Origin: Geobacter sp.
GTDB lineage: Bacteria; Desulfobacterota; Desulfuromonadia; Geobacterales; Pseudopelobacteraceae
Assembly (NCBI GenBank): GCA_009684515.1
Contig: WKKS01000015.1
Coordinates: forward strand, 1-57,128
DNA: 57,128 nucleotides
Direction of reading: 5' to 3'
A program made the position numbers and the translations under genes. How positions within the stretch are numbered: position 1 is the first letter of the stretch; every line of letters starts with the position of its first letter. The notes beneath the pieces are model-generated. The model saw only the letters and a program-made list of their open reading frames with translations. It had not been told where the DNA came from and searched no databases. Of the stretch, positions 40,034 through 50,054 are shown piece by piece.

Positions 40034-42421
40034 ATGAAACAGATCAATAAGGTAGCGGTCCTGGGGGCGGGAGTGATGGGAGCTACCATTGCCGCGCACC
40101 TGGCCAATGCCGGTATTCAGGTACTCCTGCTGGACATCGTTCCGAGAGAGACAAATGATGCTGAAAAATCGGCCGGTCTTACCACGGACGATCCAAAGGT
40201 GCGCAACCGCATTGCAGCTGCCGGACTGGAAGGGTTGAAGAAGATGAAACCGGCTCCCTTCTTTCTGACAAGCTACGCCGCGAATATCGAAACCGGAAAT
40301 TTTGAAGACGACCTGTCGAAACTGAAAGATTGCGACTGGGTGATTGAGGTTGTAATCGAGAATATGGCGATCAAGAAGCAGCTCTTCACCGAAAAGGTCG
40401 TGCCGAACCTGAAAGAAGGAGCTGTTCTTTCAACCAACACCAGTGGCCTTTCGATTAACGAAATTGCAGAGTGCCTGCCGGAAAACGTCCGTAAAAACCT
40501 GCTGGTGACCCACTTCTTCAATCCGCCACGTTATATGCGCCTTCTGGAGATCGTATCCTGCTCGGCGACCGACCCGGCCGTAACCGCCTTCATGGCTGAT
40601 TTCATCTCCAAGCGGCTGGGTAAAGGTATCGTCTATGCCAAGGACACTCCCAACTTCATCGCCAACCGGATCGGCGTCTATGCCATCTGCAATTGCGTGC
40701 GCACCATGCTGGAGATGGGGATGACCGTGGAAGAGGTCGATGCGGTGGCCGGTCCGGCAACGGCACGTCCCAAAAGTGCTGCCTTTCGCACCGCCGACCT
40801 GGTTGGTGTCGATACCCTTCAGCACGTGGCCAACAACTCCTACGAGTTGCTGGTGAATGACGAACAGCGAGAAATCTTCAAATTCCCCGATTTTATCAAG
40901 GAGATGGTGGCTAAAGGGTTGCTGGGCAACAAGAGCAAGCAGGGTTTTTTCAAAAAGGTAAAAGGGGAGCAGGGGCAGGAATTTTTCTACTATGATTATA
41001 CAACCGGTGAATATGCACCTTCGCAGCGCCCCAAATTCGCTTCGATCGAAGCGGCCAAATCCATTGACGACCCGGCCAAACGGCTGCGCTCACTGATTAC
41101 CGCAGGCGACAAAGCGGCCAAATTCGCCTGGATCAACCTGCGAGATACATTGATCTACACCTTCAACCGGATTCCTGAGATAGCCGACGATATCGTTAAT
41201 ATCGACAACGCCATGAAATGGGGCTTTAACTGGGAGCTGGGTCCCTTTGAAATGCTGGATGCCGTCGGCGTAGCCTATTTCGTGGAACGGGCCGAACAGG
41301 ACGGCGTCAAGGTCCCGGCCGGTCTCAAATCTGTCGAATATTTTTACAAGTTCGAGAACGGTAAAAAATACTACTACGGCATTGTTGACGGACAGTACTA
41401 CGAAGTTCCGCAGAAGCCGACCCATATCAGCCTGACGATACTCAAGAAAAACGACAAAGTGGTGGAAAAGAACAGCGGAGCATCGGTGATCGATCTGGGT
41501 GACGGTGTCTTCTGTCTGGAGTTCCACACCAAGATGAATGCCATTGGCGGCGAGATTCTCTCCATGACCCACAAGGCCATCCGGCGTGCGGAAGAAGACG
41601 GCGTCGGTCTGGTGATTGCCAATGATGGCAGTATGTTCTCGGCCGGCGCTAACCTGATGCTGCTGGTGATGGCTATTGCGGAAGGGGCCTACGACGAGAT
41701 CGCCATGACGGTCAAGGGTTTCCAGAAGGCGATGATGGCGATCAAATACTCCAGAATTCCGGTCGTGGCCGCTCCGCACAATCTTGTTATGGGGGGCGGC
41801 TGCGAGACCTGCCTGCATGCAGATGCCATTATTCCCCATGCCGAAACCTACATGGGGCTGGTGGAGCTTGGAGTCGGTCTGTTGCCGGCCGGCGGAGGTA
41901 CCAAGGAGATGGCGGTTCGCGCCATCAAGCTGGCCGAAGAGTTTGAAGTTGATGCGACCCCTTTCATCTTTAAAAATTACATGAATATCGCCATGGCCAA
42001 AGTCAGCATGTCGGCTGCCGAGTTGATACCGATGGGCTTCATGCGCCAGGGGGACGCAATTACCATGGATATTGACAAGCGTATCCACGACGCCAAACTG
42101 AAGGCCATCTCGCTGGCCGCCAATTACCGCCCCGGTCGGCCGTTGACCGACCTGAAAGCACCCGGCCGAGGCGTGGCCGCCTCGATCAAGTCTCAGCTCT
42201 GGAATATGCAGCAGGGTGGTTTTATCTCCGAGTATGACCAGTATCTGGCCAGCGCGGTGGCCGATGTTATTACCGGCGGTGATGTCCCGGCCGGTACCCT
42301 GATAACCGAGGAGTACCTGCTGGATCTGGAACGGGAAGCCTTTGTGCGGCTCTGCGGCCAGAAGAAAACCCTGGAGCGCATCCAGCATATGCTCAAGAAG
42401 GGTAAGCCGTTGCGGAATTGA
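40034..42421 (+). CDS. fadN: 3-hydroxyacyl-CoA dehydrogenase / enoyl-CoA hydratase fusion
   Basis: The 795-residue protein starts at MKQINKVAVLGAGVMG, with GGGGG before ATG 40034. The NAD-binding Rossmann motif comes first, then the dehydrogenase core with VTHFFNPPRYMRLLEIV, then a second dehydrogenase C-terminal domain, and last a crotonase fold (about 480-760) with MFSAGANLML and LVMGGGCETCLHAD forming the oxyanion hole. Dehydrogenase-before-hydratase order and length match Bacillus FadN, not E. coli FadB, which has the reverse order. It carries out the hydration and oxidation steps of beta-oxidation. Confidence 0.9.
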   Translation: MKQINKVAVLGAGVMGATIAAHLANAGIQVLLLDIVPRETNDAEKSAGLTTDDPKVRNRIAAAGLEGLKKMKPAPFFLTSYAANIETGNFEDDLSKLKDCDWVIEVVIENMAIKKQLFTEKVVPNLKEGAVLSTNTSGLSINEIAECLPENVRKNLLVTHFFNPPRYMRLLEIVSCSATDPAVTAFMADFISKRLGKGIVYAKDTPNFIANRIGVYAICNCVRTMLEMGMTVEEVDAVAGPATARPKSAAFRTADLVGVDTLQHVANNSYELLVNDEQREIFKFPDFIKEMVAKGLLGNKSKQGFFKKVKGEQGQEFFYYDYTTGEYAPSQRPKFASIEAAKSIDDPAKRLRSLITAGDKAAKFAWINLRDTLIYTFNRIPEIADDIVNIDNAMKWGFNWELGPFEMLDAVGVAYFVERAEQDGVKVPAGLKSVEYFYKFENGKKYYYGIVDGQYYEVPQKPTHISLTILKKNDKVVEKNSGASVIDLGDGVFCLEFHTKMNAIGGEILSMTHKAIRRAEEDGVGLVIANDGSMFSAGANLMLLVMAIAEGAYDEIAMTVKGFQKAMMAIKYSRIPVVAAPHNLVMGGGCETCLHADAIIPHAETYMGLVELGVGLLPAGGGTKEMAVRAIKLAEEFEVDATPFIFKNYMNIAMAKVSMSAAELIPMGFMRQGDAITMDIDKRIHDAKLKAISLAANYRPGRPLTDLKAPGRGVAASIKSQLWNMQQGGFISEYDQYLASAVADVITGGDVPAGTLITEEYLLDLEREAFVRLCGQKKTLERIQHMLKKGKPLRN

Positions 42422-42429
42422 TGCGGCAT

Positions 42430-42511
42430 GTGCAGGGGCGATTGTTGTGATCGCCCACAGCAAGGGCAAATACTGGCAAGCAAGGGCGAATACAAGATTC
42501 GCCCCTACACA
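42430..42511. repeat. Palindromic interspersed element in the fad operon
   Basis: Outer inverted repeats TGTGCAGGGGCGA and TCGCCCCTACACA bracket two inner hairpins (GGGGCGAT/ATCGCCC and GGGCGAATACAAGATTCGCCC). It sits between the fusion gene and the thiolase. The sequence resembles an intergenic repeat I recall from Geobacter genomes. Confidence 0.6.
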
Positions 42512-42525
42512 TACGGAGGATACCT

Positions 42526-43698
42526 ATGAGAAACGCATATATTCTGGCCGCCTACCGCACCCCCGGCTGCCGCGCAAAAAAAGGAAAACTGAAAGATGTC
42601 CGCCCGGACGATCTGGCGGCGGCCGCCATTAAGGGGCTGCTGGATAAAACCGGCATAGATCCGCACGACGTGGAGGATATCATTATCGGCTGTGCTTTTC
42701 CGGAGGGGGAACAGGGGATGAACTTTGCCCGCGTGGCGGCCATGAAGGCCGGTGTGCCGGTTGAAGTGCCGGCCCAGACCGTCAACCGTTTCTGCTCCTC
42801 CGGTTTGCAGACGATTGCAACTGCGGCGGAGCGGATCATAGCCGGTTTTGCCGACTGCATTATTGCCGGTGGCGCCGAAAGCATGAGCATGATTCCGATG
42901 GGTGGCAGCAAGTACAGTGCAAACCCGTCACTGGTGGCCAACTGGCCGGAATCTTTCGCCTCCATGGGAATTACGGCCGAGCTGGTTGCGGATAAATACG
43001 GTATAGCCCGGGAAGATCAGGATGCCTTTGCCGCGGCCAGCCATCTCAAGGCTGCCGCAGCTATCGCGGCGGGCAAGTTCAAGGACGAGATCATTCCGGT
43101 GGAGGTAGAAAACTGCGCGCTGATAAATGGGAAGATGAAGCGCAGCAAGGAAATGGTCGATATTGACGATGGTGTGCGCGCCGATACGACTGTTGCCGGA
43201 CTGTCCAAACTGAAACCGGCCTTCAAGGCCACCGGCAGCGTAACCGCCGGAAATGCCTCCCAGATGACTGATGGCGCAGCGGCGGTGCTGGTGGTGTCCG
43301 AGGATTATCTGAAAAAGATTGGCAAAAAAGCGTTGGCCCGTTTCGTCGCCTTTGCCGTCAAAGGGGTTCCGCCCGAGATCATGGGGATCGGCCCGGTCGC
43401 AGCCATACCGGCGGCACTCAAGATGGCCGGCTTAACATTGGACGAGATCGGGCTGATTGAGCTGAATGAGGCTTTTGCGGCCCAGTCCCTGGCTTGTGTC
43501 AAGGAACTTGGTATCGATCCGGCCAGGGTCAATGTGAACGGCGGGGCGATCGCGCTGGGACATCCGCTCGGCTGCACCGGAGCCAAGCTGACCGCCAGTA
43601 TTCTGCATGAGATGCAGCGCAGCGATACACGCTACGGCATGGTCTCCATGTGCATAGGCGGCGGTATGGGCGCGGCCGGGATTTTTGAGAAGGTGTAG
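42526..43698 (+). CDS. fadA: Acetyl-CoA C-acyltransferase (thiolase)
   Basis: The 390-residue thiolase has the nucleophilic Cys in [11 protein letters not shown] (about residue 90), [18 protein letters not shown] with the catalytic His, and the C-terminal Cys in [13 protein letters not shown]. It cleaves 3-ketoacyl-CoA in the last step of the cycle. GGAGGA precedes the ATG. It is separated from the previous gene by the palindromic repeat. Confidence 0.93.
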   Translation: MRNAYILAAYRTPGCRAKKGKLKDVRPDDLAAAAIKGLLDKTGIDPHDVEDIIIGCAFPEGEQGMNFARVAAMKAGVPVEVPAQTVNRFCSSGLQTIATAAERIIAGFADCIIAGGAESMSMIPMGGSKYSANPSLVANWPESFASMGITAELVADKYGIAREDQDAFAAASHLKAAAAIAAGKFKDEIIPVEVENCALINGKMKRSKEMVDIDDGVRADTTVAGLSKLKPAFKATGSVTAGNASQMTDGAAAVLVVSEDYLKKIGKKALARFVAFAVKGVPPEIMGIGPVAAIPAALKMAGLTLDEIGLIELNEAFAAQSLACVKELGIDPARVNVNGGAIALGHPLGCTGAKLTASILHEMQRSDTRYGMVSMCIGGGMGAAGIFEKV

Positions 43699-43773
43699 AG
43701 ATGTTGGAGATTCACCCCTTTAAAAAGGGGTCTGAAAGCAAAATCAAAAATACTAAATACAGAGGTGAACAAC

Positions 43774-45552
43774 ATGCCCGCAAAACTATTCAAAGGCGCC
43801 GAATATCTGATAGTCGAAACCGATAAAAACGACATCTTTACACCGGAGGATTTCAGCGACGAGCAGCGGCAGATCGGTGATACTACCGAACAGTTTGTTC
43901 TGAATGAAGTTGTGCCGCTTCGTGAGGAGATCGAGCATCACAATCTTCCGCTGACGGTGGAACTGATGAAAAAGTGTGGTGAACTGGGACTGTTGATGAT
44001 CGATGCACCGGAAGAGTACGGCGGACTTGAACTGGATAAGGCTACCAGCATGCTGGCAGCTGAAAAGCTGTCCCAGGCCGGCTCCTTTTCCGTGACCTAT
44101 TCCGCCCATACCGGCATCGGCACGCTTCCGCTGGTCTATTACGGTACCAAAGAGCAGAAGGAGAAGTATCTGCACAAGATCATCTCCGGTGAATGGATTG
44201 CGGCCTACTGTCTGACCGAACCCGGTTCCGGCAGCGATGCCCTGGGGGCTGCGGCGACCGCCACGCTCTCAGCTGACGGCAAACATTACATCCTCAACGG
44301 CACCAAACAGTTTATCACCAACGGCGGCATGGCCAATCTCTTTACCGTTTTTGCCAAGATCGACAAACAGCACTTTACCGGCTTTCTGGTGGAGCGCAAC
44401 ACCGAGGGACTGAGCATTGGCCCGGAAGAGAACAAGATGGGGGTCAGGGGGTCATCCACCACCCAGGTCGTGCTGGAAGATGCCAGGGTGCCGGTCGAAA
44501 ACCTGCTGGGCGAGATCGGCAAGGGGCACAAGATCGCATTCAACGTCCTCAATGTCGGGCGCTTCAAGCTGGGCGCCGCCGTAACCGGTGCGGCCAAAGT
44601 GTCGCTTGCCACCGGAATCAAATATGCCAACGAGCGCAAGGCGTTCGGAGTTACCATCGGAACTTTCGGGGCCATCCAGGAAAAAATTGCCGATATGAGC
44701 GCCGCCATCTTTGCCTCGGAATCGCTTATTTATCGTCTGTCCGGGCTGATTGACGACCGCTTGGCCACTATCCCCAAGGATACGCCCAACTATTATGAAT
44801 CATATCAACAGGGGATCGAGGAATATTCTCTCGAATGTGCCATCGCCAAGGTTTTCTGCAGCGAGGTTTTGGCCGATGTGGTGGATGCGGTCGTCCAGAT
44901 TCATGGCGGTTATGGCTTTATTCAGGAATATGCCGCTGAAGGATACTATCGCGACGAGCGCATCAACCGGATCTGGGAAGGTACCAACGAGATCAACCGT
45001 TTGCTGATCCCCGGCATAATCCTCCGTCGTGCTATGAAAGGGGAGATTCCACTCCAGAAAGAGGCCATGAAGGCTTTTGAGTCGCTGATGTCGCCATCTT
45101 TCGACGAGCTTGACGATTCTGTTCCCTTTGCGGCTGAAAAGGTGCTGATCGCTAACCTGAAGCAGGCCTTCCTGGTCCTGGCCGGCAGCGGAGTGCAGAA
45201 ATTCATGGATACGATCAAGGACGAACAGGAAATCCTGCTGGCCGTTGCTGATCTGGCCATCAACATCTTTGCCATCGAGAGCGCCGTACTGCGCGCCGAG
45301 AAGATCCTGCCGAAGCTGAGCGAAAGCAAAAAAGCTTCAGTCAGCGCCGCCGTTAAAGTGTTTACCTTCAATGGCACCGAGAAAGCGGCCTCCGCCGCGC
45401 GTCGGGCGGCCTACTACATCGAGGAAGGTGATACCCTGACCATGCTGCTGGCCGGTATCCGCCGCTTTACCAAGTATGACGCCACCGGCCTGCTCAAGGC
45501 AAAACGGCAGCTGGCGGGAGCTTCCATCGAAGCGGACAAGTATATTTTTTAG
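43774..45552 (+). CDS. Acyl-CoA dehydrogenase, long (VLCAD-like) form
   Basis: The 592-residue flavoprotein starts at MPAKLFKGAEYLIVET (ATG 43774, GAGGTG six bases upstream). Family motifs include AYCLTEPGSGSDALG (FAD and substrate loop), IHGGYGFIQEYAAEGYYRD and RIWEGTNEINRLLI, whose Glu is the usual catalytic base. A C-terminal extension of about 170 residues gives the length of the VLCAD/FadE12-like group. It introduces the double bond and must pass electrons to Etf, which is not in this window. A short palindrome (CACCCCTTTAAAAAGGGGT) lies upstream at 43714. Confidence 0.92.
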   Translation: MPAKLFKGAEYLIVETDKNDIFTPEDFSDEQRQIGDTTEQFVLNEVVPLREEIEHHNLPLTVELMKKCGELGLLMIDAPEEYGGLELDKATSMLAAEKLSQAGSFSVTYSAHTGIGTLPLVYYGTKEQKEKYLHKIISGEWIAAYCLTEPGSGSDALGAAATATLSADGKHYILNGTKQFITNGGMANLFTVFAKIDKQHFTGFLVERNTEGLSIGPEENKMGVRGSSTTQVVLEDARVPVENLLGEIGKGHKIAFNVLNVGRFKLGAAVTGAAKVSLATGIKYANERKAFGVTIGTFGAIQEKIADMSAAIFASESLIYRLSGLIDDRLATIPKDTPNYYESYQQGIEEYSLECAIAKVFCSEVLADVVDAVVQIHGGYGFIQEYAAEGYYRDERINRIWEGTNEINRLLIPGIILRRAMKGEIPLQKEAMKAFESLMSPSFDELDDSVPFAAEKVLIANLKQAFLVLAGSGVQKFMDTIKDEQEILLAVADLAINIFAIESAVLRAEKILPKLSESKKASVSAAVKVFTFNGTEKAASAARRAAYYIEEGDTLTMLLAGIRRFTKYDATGLLKAKRQLAGASIEADKYIF

Positions 45553-45577
45553 GGTGACAGGCCAGGGGCCAGACTCC

Positions 45578-46525
45578 ATGCAACAGCACACCGCACAGAC
45601 CCCCTATATGGTGGGGGAGGTTCATTTCTACAGCACAATGCTTGAAGGTGGGCCTGCGCTGTTTGACACCGGTCCCCCCACGCCGGAGGGTGAAGCGGCA
45701 CTGCTGGAGAATGTCGATCTGAAACAGCTGAAATATCTGTTTATAACGCATTGCCATGTGGACCATTATGGACTGGCCAATTTTATCCTGCGTCATAGCG
45801 ATGCCCAAATATTCATCCCGCGTCGGGACGCCATCAAATTCCGCCGTCACGCCGAGCGGATGGAACGGATTGCCGAGCTTCTGACCGGATACGGTTTTGG
45901 CGGGGATTTTACTGTTCAATTAAGGGAGTCTTTCGAACGTAACAAAGTCTTTCCAGCCATGCCGGAACGGTTCCGGATTGTGGAGGAAACGGTTGAATTG
46001 TCCAATCTCGGGATCAGCTATCTGGCCTGCCCGGGGCACTCCCAAAGCGATCTGGCCTATCTGGTGGGGGATTCGGCCGTGACCGGTGATATCCTCCTCA
46101 GAAACATCTTCCAGGCTCCGCTGCTGGATGTTGATCTGGACACTTTTGAAGGACGATTCCGTAATTACGATGTCTACTGCGGCAGCCTCCTTAATCTGGC
46201 AAAGCTTCGGGGGATGCGGATCCTGCCGGGACACCGTCAGTTTGTGGATGGCGTTGATCGGGCAATCCTCTTCTACGTCAAAACCCTGTTGGAGCGCGCC
46301 GCACAGGTACTTCCCCTCAGAAAACTGACCCTGAACAACATTATCGAGCAGCTTTTCAAGGGACGTCTGATCGAGCCGTTTTTCGTTTATCTGAAAATTT
46401 CGGAGATCGTCTTTATGCTGGATCTTATTCACAACCCGGGCCTGCTAAAGGCCTCACTGGAACAGATCGGTCTGTTTGATCAGGTCAGTGATTTATACGA
46501 GACCGTTTCGCAAGGGAGTAAATAA
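45578..46525 (+). CDS. MBL-fold metallo-hydrolase
   Basis: The 315-residue protein starts at MQQHTAQTPYMVGEVHFY, with AGGGGCC nine bases upstream of ATG 45578. The metal site reads THCHVDHYG (HxHxDH), followed by CPGHSQSDLAYLVGD and LPGHRQF, typical of metallo-beta-lactamase hydrolases. A thioesterase or lactonase role on an acyl-CoA-related compound would fit its place in the operon, but the substrate is not known. Its stop overlaps the next ATG (TAATG). Confidence 0.85.
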   Translation: MQQHTAQTPYMVGEVHFYSTMLEGGPALFDTGPPTPEGEAALLENVDLKQLKYLFITHCHVDHYGLANFILRHSDAQIFIPRRDAIKFRRHAERMERIAELLTGYGFGGDFTVQLRESFERNKVFPAMPERFRIVEETVELSNLGISYLACPGHSQSDLAYLVGDSAVTGDILLRNIFQAPLLDVDLDTFEGRFRNYDVYCGSLLNLAKLRGMRILPGHRQFVDGVDRAILFYVKTLLERAAQVLPLRKLTLNNIIEQLFKGRLIEPFFVYLKISEIVFMLDLIHNPGLLKASLEQIGLFDQVSDLYETVSQGSK

Positions 46526-48528
46526 TGATCGATCCTCTTTTTCAGCCGATTACCATCAACCGCATGGAGGTCAAAAACCGCATCTTCATGCCGGCCATGC
46601 ATATGAATATGGCCGGAAATTATGCTGTCAGCGACCGTTTGGTGGATTTTTACACCGAGCGGGCCCGTGGCGGGGCCGGGATGATCACGGTCGGCTATGC
46701 CACCATCGATGAACTTTCCGGCAACCCCGGAAATATCGGTGCCCACAAGGATATCTACATACCGGGGCTGACCCGCCTGGCCACCGCCATCCGCGAGAAT
46801 GGCGCCCGTTCCTCGGTTCAGCTTAACCATGCCGGACGCTACAATCACTCCATGCTGATGGGAGGAAAACAGCCGGTGGCACCCTCGGCGATCGCGTCAC
46901 GCCTGACCCGCGAAACACCACGCGAGTTGGAAATCAGCGAAATCGAGGAAATTATCAGCCGCTTCGCCCAGGCGGCGCGGCGAGTCAAAGAGGCCGGTTT
47001 TGATGCGGTCGAGATTCTGTCCGGCACCGGTTACCTGATCAGCGAATTCCTCTCACCACTGACCAATAAGCGTGACGATAAGTACGGTGGTGATTTCGAT
47101 GGTCGGACCCGCTTCGGCCTGGAAGTTGTCAAGGCGGTCCGTTCAACCGTGGGCGCGGAGTTCCCGCTGCTGGTCAGGATGAACGGCAACGAGTTTATGA
47201 AGGGTGGCTCCAGCCGTCAGGAACTTCAGCAGTATGCCGTTCGACTGGCAGAAGCCGGTGTGGATGCACTCTGTATTAACGTCGGTTGGCATGAAGCGCA
47301 GGTACCGCAGATCGTAACCGAAGTGCCGCGCGGCGTATTTGGATATCTGGCGCGTGGAATCAAGGAGCTGGTAAATATCCCGGTCATAGCCAGCCACCGC
47401 ATCAACGATCCGGAGTTGGCCCGCGAAATGATCTCCGATGGCTACTGCGATATGGTTGCGGTCGGTCGGGCGTTGATCGCCGATCCCAACTTTCCGGAGA
47501 AGGCCCGCAGTGGACATGAAGCCGACATCGTTCATTGTGTTGCTTGCGGACAGGGCTGTTTTGACAACCTTTTCAAAATGAAGCAGGTGGAATGCCTCTG
47601 CAACCCCAAGGCCGGCCATGAACATTCGCGGGCCGTTACCAAGGCCGACAAACCTCTGGCTGTTGCTGTTGTCGGCGGAGGGGCAGCCGGGATGAGCGCG
47701 GCCATTGCCGCCGCAGAGCGTGGCCATCAGGTCAGTTTGTATGAGTCGGGGTACAATCTGGGCGGGCAGTTGCTGCTGGCAGGCGCAGCTCCGGGGCGGG
47801 AAGAGTTTCTCGAGCTGGCCATTGACCTGGAGCGGCAGCTGGAGCTGTCCGGGACAACGGTCGTCTTTAACTCCAGGGTCGATAACCGGTTTTTGGAGGA
47901 AATAAAACCGGACGCAGTGATTATTGCCACCGGCGGCCGGCCGATCACGCCACCCATACCGGGAGCCGGGCTGCCGCACGTAGTCCAGGCCTGGGATGTG
48001 TTAGCCGGAAGCGTCATGACAGGAAAGCGCGTTGTGGTTATCGGCGGCGGCGCGGTCGGGATCGAAACAGCGCTGCTGCTAGCGGAAAAAGGCACACTTT
48101 CCGGTGAAGCTCTCAAGTTTCTGCTGGTTCACGGAGCCGAAACGGTTGAAGATCTGTATGCTCTGGCGACCAGAGGGAGCAAGGAAGTCACCGTCATCGA
48201 AATGCTGAGTGAGCTGGGCAAAAATTTCGGCAAGAGCACTCGCTGGGGTATGATGCAGGACGTGGAGCGTTACGGTGTGAAAACCCGCACCACGGCCAAG
48301 GTGATCGAGATTGCAGCCGACTGCGTCAGGATCGAGTGGGAAGGGGAGATCGAGGAGATTCCGGCTGAATCTGTTGTGCTGGCGGTCGGGACCTGCTCCC
48401 ACAATCCGCTTCAGGAACAGGTTGCAGCCAGCGGTATTCCATTCCGGGTCGCCGGAGATGCTCTGCAGCCCGCCATGGTTTTTGAAGCGATTCATCAGGG
48501 TTTTACGGCCGGTCGCGAGATTGGCTGA
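46525..48528 (+). CDS. fadH: NADH:flavin oxidoreductase / 2,4-dienoyl-CoA reductase-like
   Basis: The 667-residue protein has an Old Yellow Enzyme barrel (residues 1-340, with NHAGRYNHS and FLSPLTNKRDD), a 4Fe-4S site (CVACGQGCFDNL, then CLCNP) and FAD/NAD domains with VVGGGAAG (about 378) and VVIGGGAVG (about 505). This is the FadH/trimethylamine-dehydrogenase architecture. Its operon suggests reduction of 2,4-dienoyl-CoA from unsaturated fatty acids. The symbol reflects architecture, and other enoate reductase roles are possible. Confidence 0.82.
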   Translation: MIDPLFQPITINRMEVKNRIFMPAMHMNMAGNYAVSDRLVDFYTERARGGAGMITVGYATIDELSGNPGNIGAHKDIYIPGLTRLATAIRENGARSSVQLNHAGRYNHSMLMGGKQPVAPSAIASRLTRETPRELEISEIEEIISRFAQAARRVKEAGFDAVEILSGTGYLISEFLSPLTNKRDDKYGGDFDGRTRFGLEVVKAVRSTVGAEFPLLVRMNGNEFMKGGSSRQELQQYAVRLAEAGVDALCINVGWHEAQVPQIVTEVPRGVFGYLARGIKELVNIPVIASHRINDPELAREMISDGYCDMVAVGRALIADPNFPEKARSGHEADIVHCVACGQGCFDNLFKMKQVECLCNPKAGHEHSRAVTKADKPLAVAVVGGGAAGMSAAIAAAERGHQVSLYESGYNLGGQLLLAGAAPGREEFLELAIDLERQLELSGTTVVFNSRVDNRFLEEIKPDAVIIATGGRPITPPIPGAGLPHVVQAWDVLAGSVMTGKRVVVIGGGAVGIETALLLAEKGTLSGEALKFLLVHGAETVEDLYALATRGSKEVTVIEMLSELGKNFGKSTRWGMMQDVERYGVKTRTTAKVIEIAADCVRIEWEGEIEEIPAESVVLAVGTCSHNPLQEQVAASGIPFRVAGDALQPAMVFEAIHQGFTAGREIG

Positions 48529-48551
48529 ACCAAGTCGGCAAAGGGATTATT

Positions 48552-49109
48552 ATGAAAAATCTGTTTATGGCGCTAATTCTGATTTTATTTTCGGTCAGCC
48601 AGTCACCTGCTCTCGAGGTGGCCGGGGTCAAGCTGGAGCAGGCTGTAATGATGCACAATCAGCAGCTCAAATTGAACGGGTACGGCATCAGGAAAAAGTT
48701 TTTCATCAAGGTCTACATCGGATCACTGTATTCCGCCAGGCATCTCGCCAGCGCCACTGAGGCGCTGCGGGACAATGGTGACAAGTTGATCAGGATGAAT
48801 TTCCTGCATTCAAAGGTTGATAAGGAAAAGATCATTGAAGCCTTCAGCGAAGGTTTTGCCAATAATTCGCCCGAGCTGGCCGGTTCCCCGGAGGTGAAGA
48901 AATTCCTGGCACTCTTCACCGCCGATTTTAATCGGGGTGATGTGGTTGATCTGAATCTCGCTTCTGTCGGGACTGTCTCGGTCAGCCATAACGGCAGGAT
49001 GTTGGGAACGGTTCCATCGGCCAAGCTGGCCAGGGGTGTTTTGGCGATCTACCTGGGTGACAAACCGGCCGATGACTCCCTGAAGAAGGGGATGCTTGGC
49101 AAGGAATAG
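48552..49109 (+). CDS. Secreted chalcone-isomerase-like protein
   Basis: The 185-residue protein has a signal peptide (MKNLFMALILILFSVSQSPA). The mature sequence LEVAGVKLEQAV, NGYGIRKKFFIKVYIGSLYS and EKIIEAFSEGFANNSPE matches bacterial CHI-fold proteins of the chalcone_3 group. Related folds in plants bind fatty acids, so a periplasmic fatty-acid carrier is plausible. It lies 23 bases after the reductase gene and 12 bases before the hydrolase gene. Confidence 0.8.
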   Translation: MKNLFMALILILFSVSQSPALEVAGVKLEQAVMMHNQQLKLNGYGIRKKFFIKVYIGSLYSARHLASATEALRDNGDKLIRMNFLHSKVDKEKIIEAFSEGFANNSPELAGSPEVKKFLALFTADFNRGDVVDLNLASVGTVSVSHNGRMLGTVPSAKLARGVLAIYLGDKPADDSLKKGMLGKE

Positions 49110-49121
49110 GCAAGGGGCGTT

Positions 49122-50054
49122 ATGCTGACTGTCCAGCAGCAATCCATACCGGTGCCGTTGCCAGACGGGAACCTTCTCCAACTCCAGCGCTTTACTGTCA
49201 ACGAAGCTGGACCGCCGGTTTTAATGCTGCACGGCGCCATCGAGAACGGCCGTATCTTCTACTCGGAATCTGGCAAAGGTTTGGCCCCCTACCTGGCTGA
49301 AAAAGGTTTCGATGTCTATGTGATTGACCTGCGTGGGCGGGGGAAGAGTACACCCCCCATAAACCGGAACTCACGCTTCGGTCAGACCGAGGCGATAACC
49401 GAAGATATCCCGGCCTGTGTCGAAGCGGTAAGGAATATTCGCGGTCCGCTCCGCCAGCAGTGGGTGGCCCATTCCTGGGGCGGAGTGCTCTTTTCGTCGG
49501 TTCTGGCGCGCTTCCCCGAGTATATAAAAGCGGTGGATTCACTGGTCTATTTCGGCAGCAAGCGCACCATCCGGGTCAGGAGCATTCAGCGCATCCTGAA
49601 AGTGGATCTGGTCTGGAAATGGCTCTGCCCGCTGGCTTGTCTGATTGCCGGTTACCTCCCGGCGCGCCAGCTGCGGATCGGTTCCGACAGCGAAACCGCC
49701 AAGTCCTATCGCCAGAGTGCAGAGTGGGTCAGAAACGATGCCTGGATTGATTCGGACGATGGCTTCGATTATGGCGCGGCCCTGAAAAAACTGTCCCTGC
49801 CGCCGATCTGGTACCTGGCCGCCGAGAACGATCATGCCCTTGGGCATCCCAATGATGTGCGGGATTTTATGGAATCGGCCGGTCGGCAGGATTGCCGTTA
49901 TACGCTGCTGGCCCGTAAAAACGGCAATCTGCATGATTACGATCATATCGATATGCTGACACACCCTGATGCGGTGCGGGATCATTTCCCGCTGGTGGTG
50001 GAGTGGCTCCGTCAGCATGCTGCTGAAACAGGCCGGCACAAAAGGAGCAACTGA
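49122..50054 (+). CDS. Alpha/beta hydrolase
   Basis: The 310-residue hydrolase has the nucleophile elbow AHSWGG (Ser), an oxyanion region LMLHGAIENGR and DLRGRGKS, the acid in AAENDHALGHP and the late His in NLHDYDHID. A short hydrophobic cap lies at about 165-185. The substrate is unknown, perhaps an ester or acyl-CoA. Its stop overlaps the following ATG (TGATG). Confidence 0.82.
   Translation: MLTVQQQSIPVPLPDGNLLQLQRFTVNEAGPPVLMLHGAIENGRIFYSESGKGLAPYLAEKGFDVYVIDLRGRGKSTPPINRNSRFGQTEAITEDIPACVEAVRNIRGPLRQQWVAHSWGGVLFSSVLARFPEYIKAVDSLVYFGSKRTIRVRSIQRILKVDLVWKWLCPLACLIAGYLPARQLRIGSDSETAKSYRQSAEWVRNDAWIDSDDGFDYGAALKKLSLPPIWYLAAENDHALGHPNDVRDFMESAGRQDCRYTLLARKNGNLHDYDHIDMLTHPDAVRDHFPLVVEWLRQHAAETGRHKRSN

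Noticed and set aside
41090..42469. 459-codon open frame on the minus strand
   Set aside because: It is antisense to the hydroxyacyl-CoA dehydrogenase/hydratase fusion, whose domains are certain; the reverse frame has no recognisable protein.
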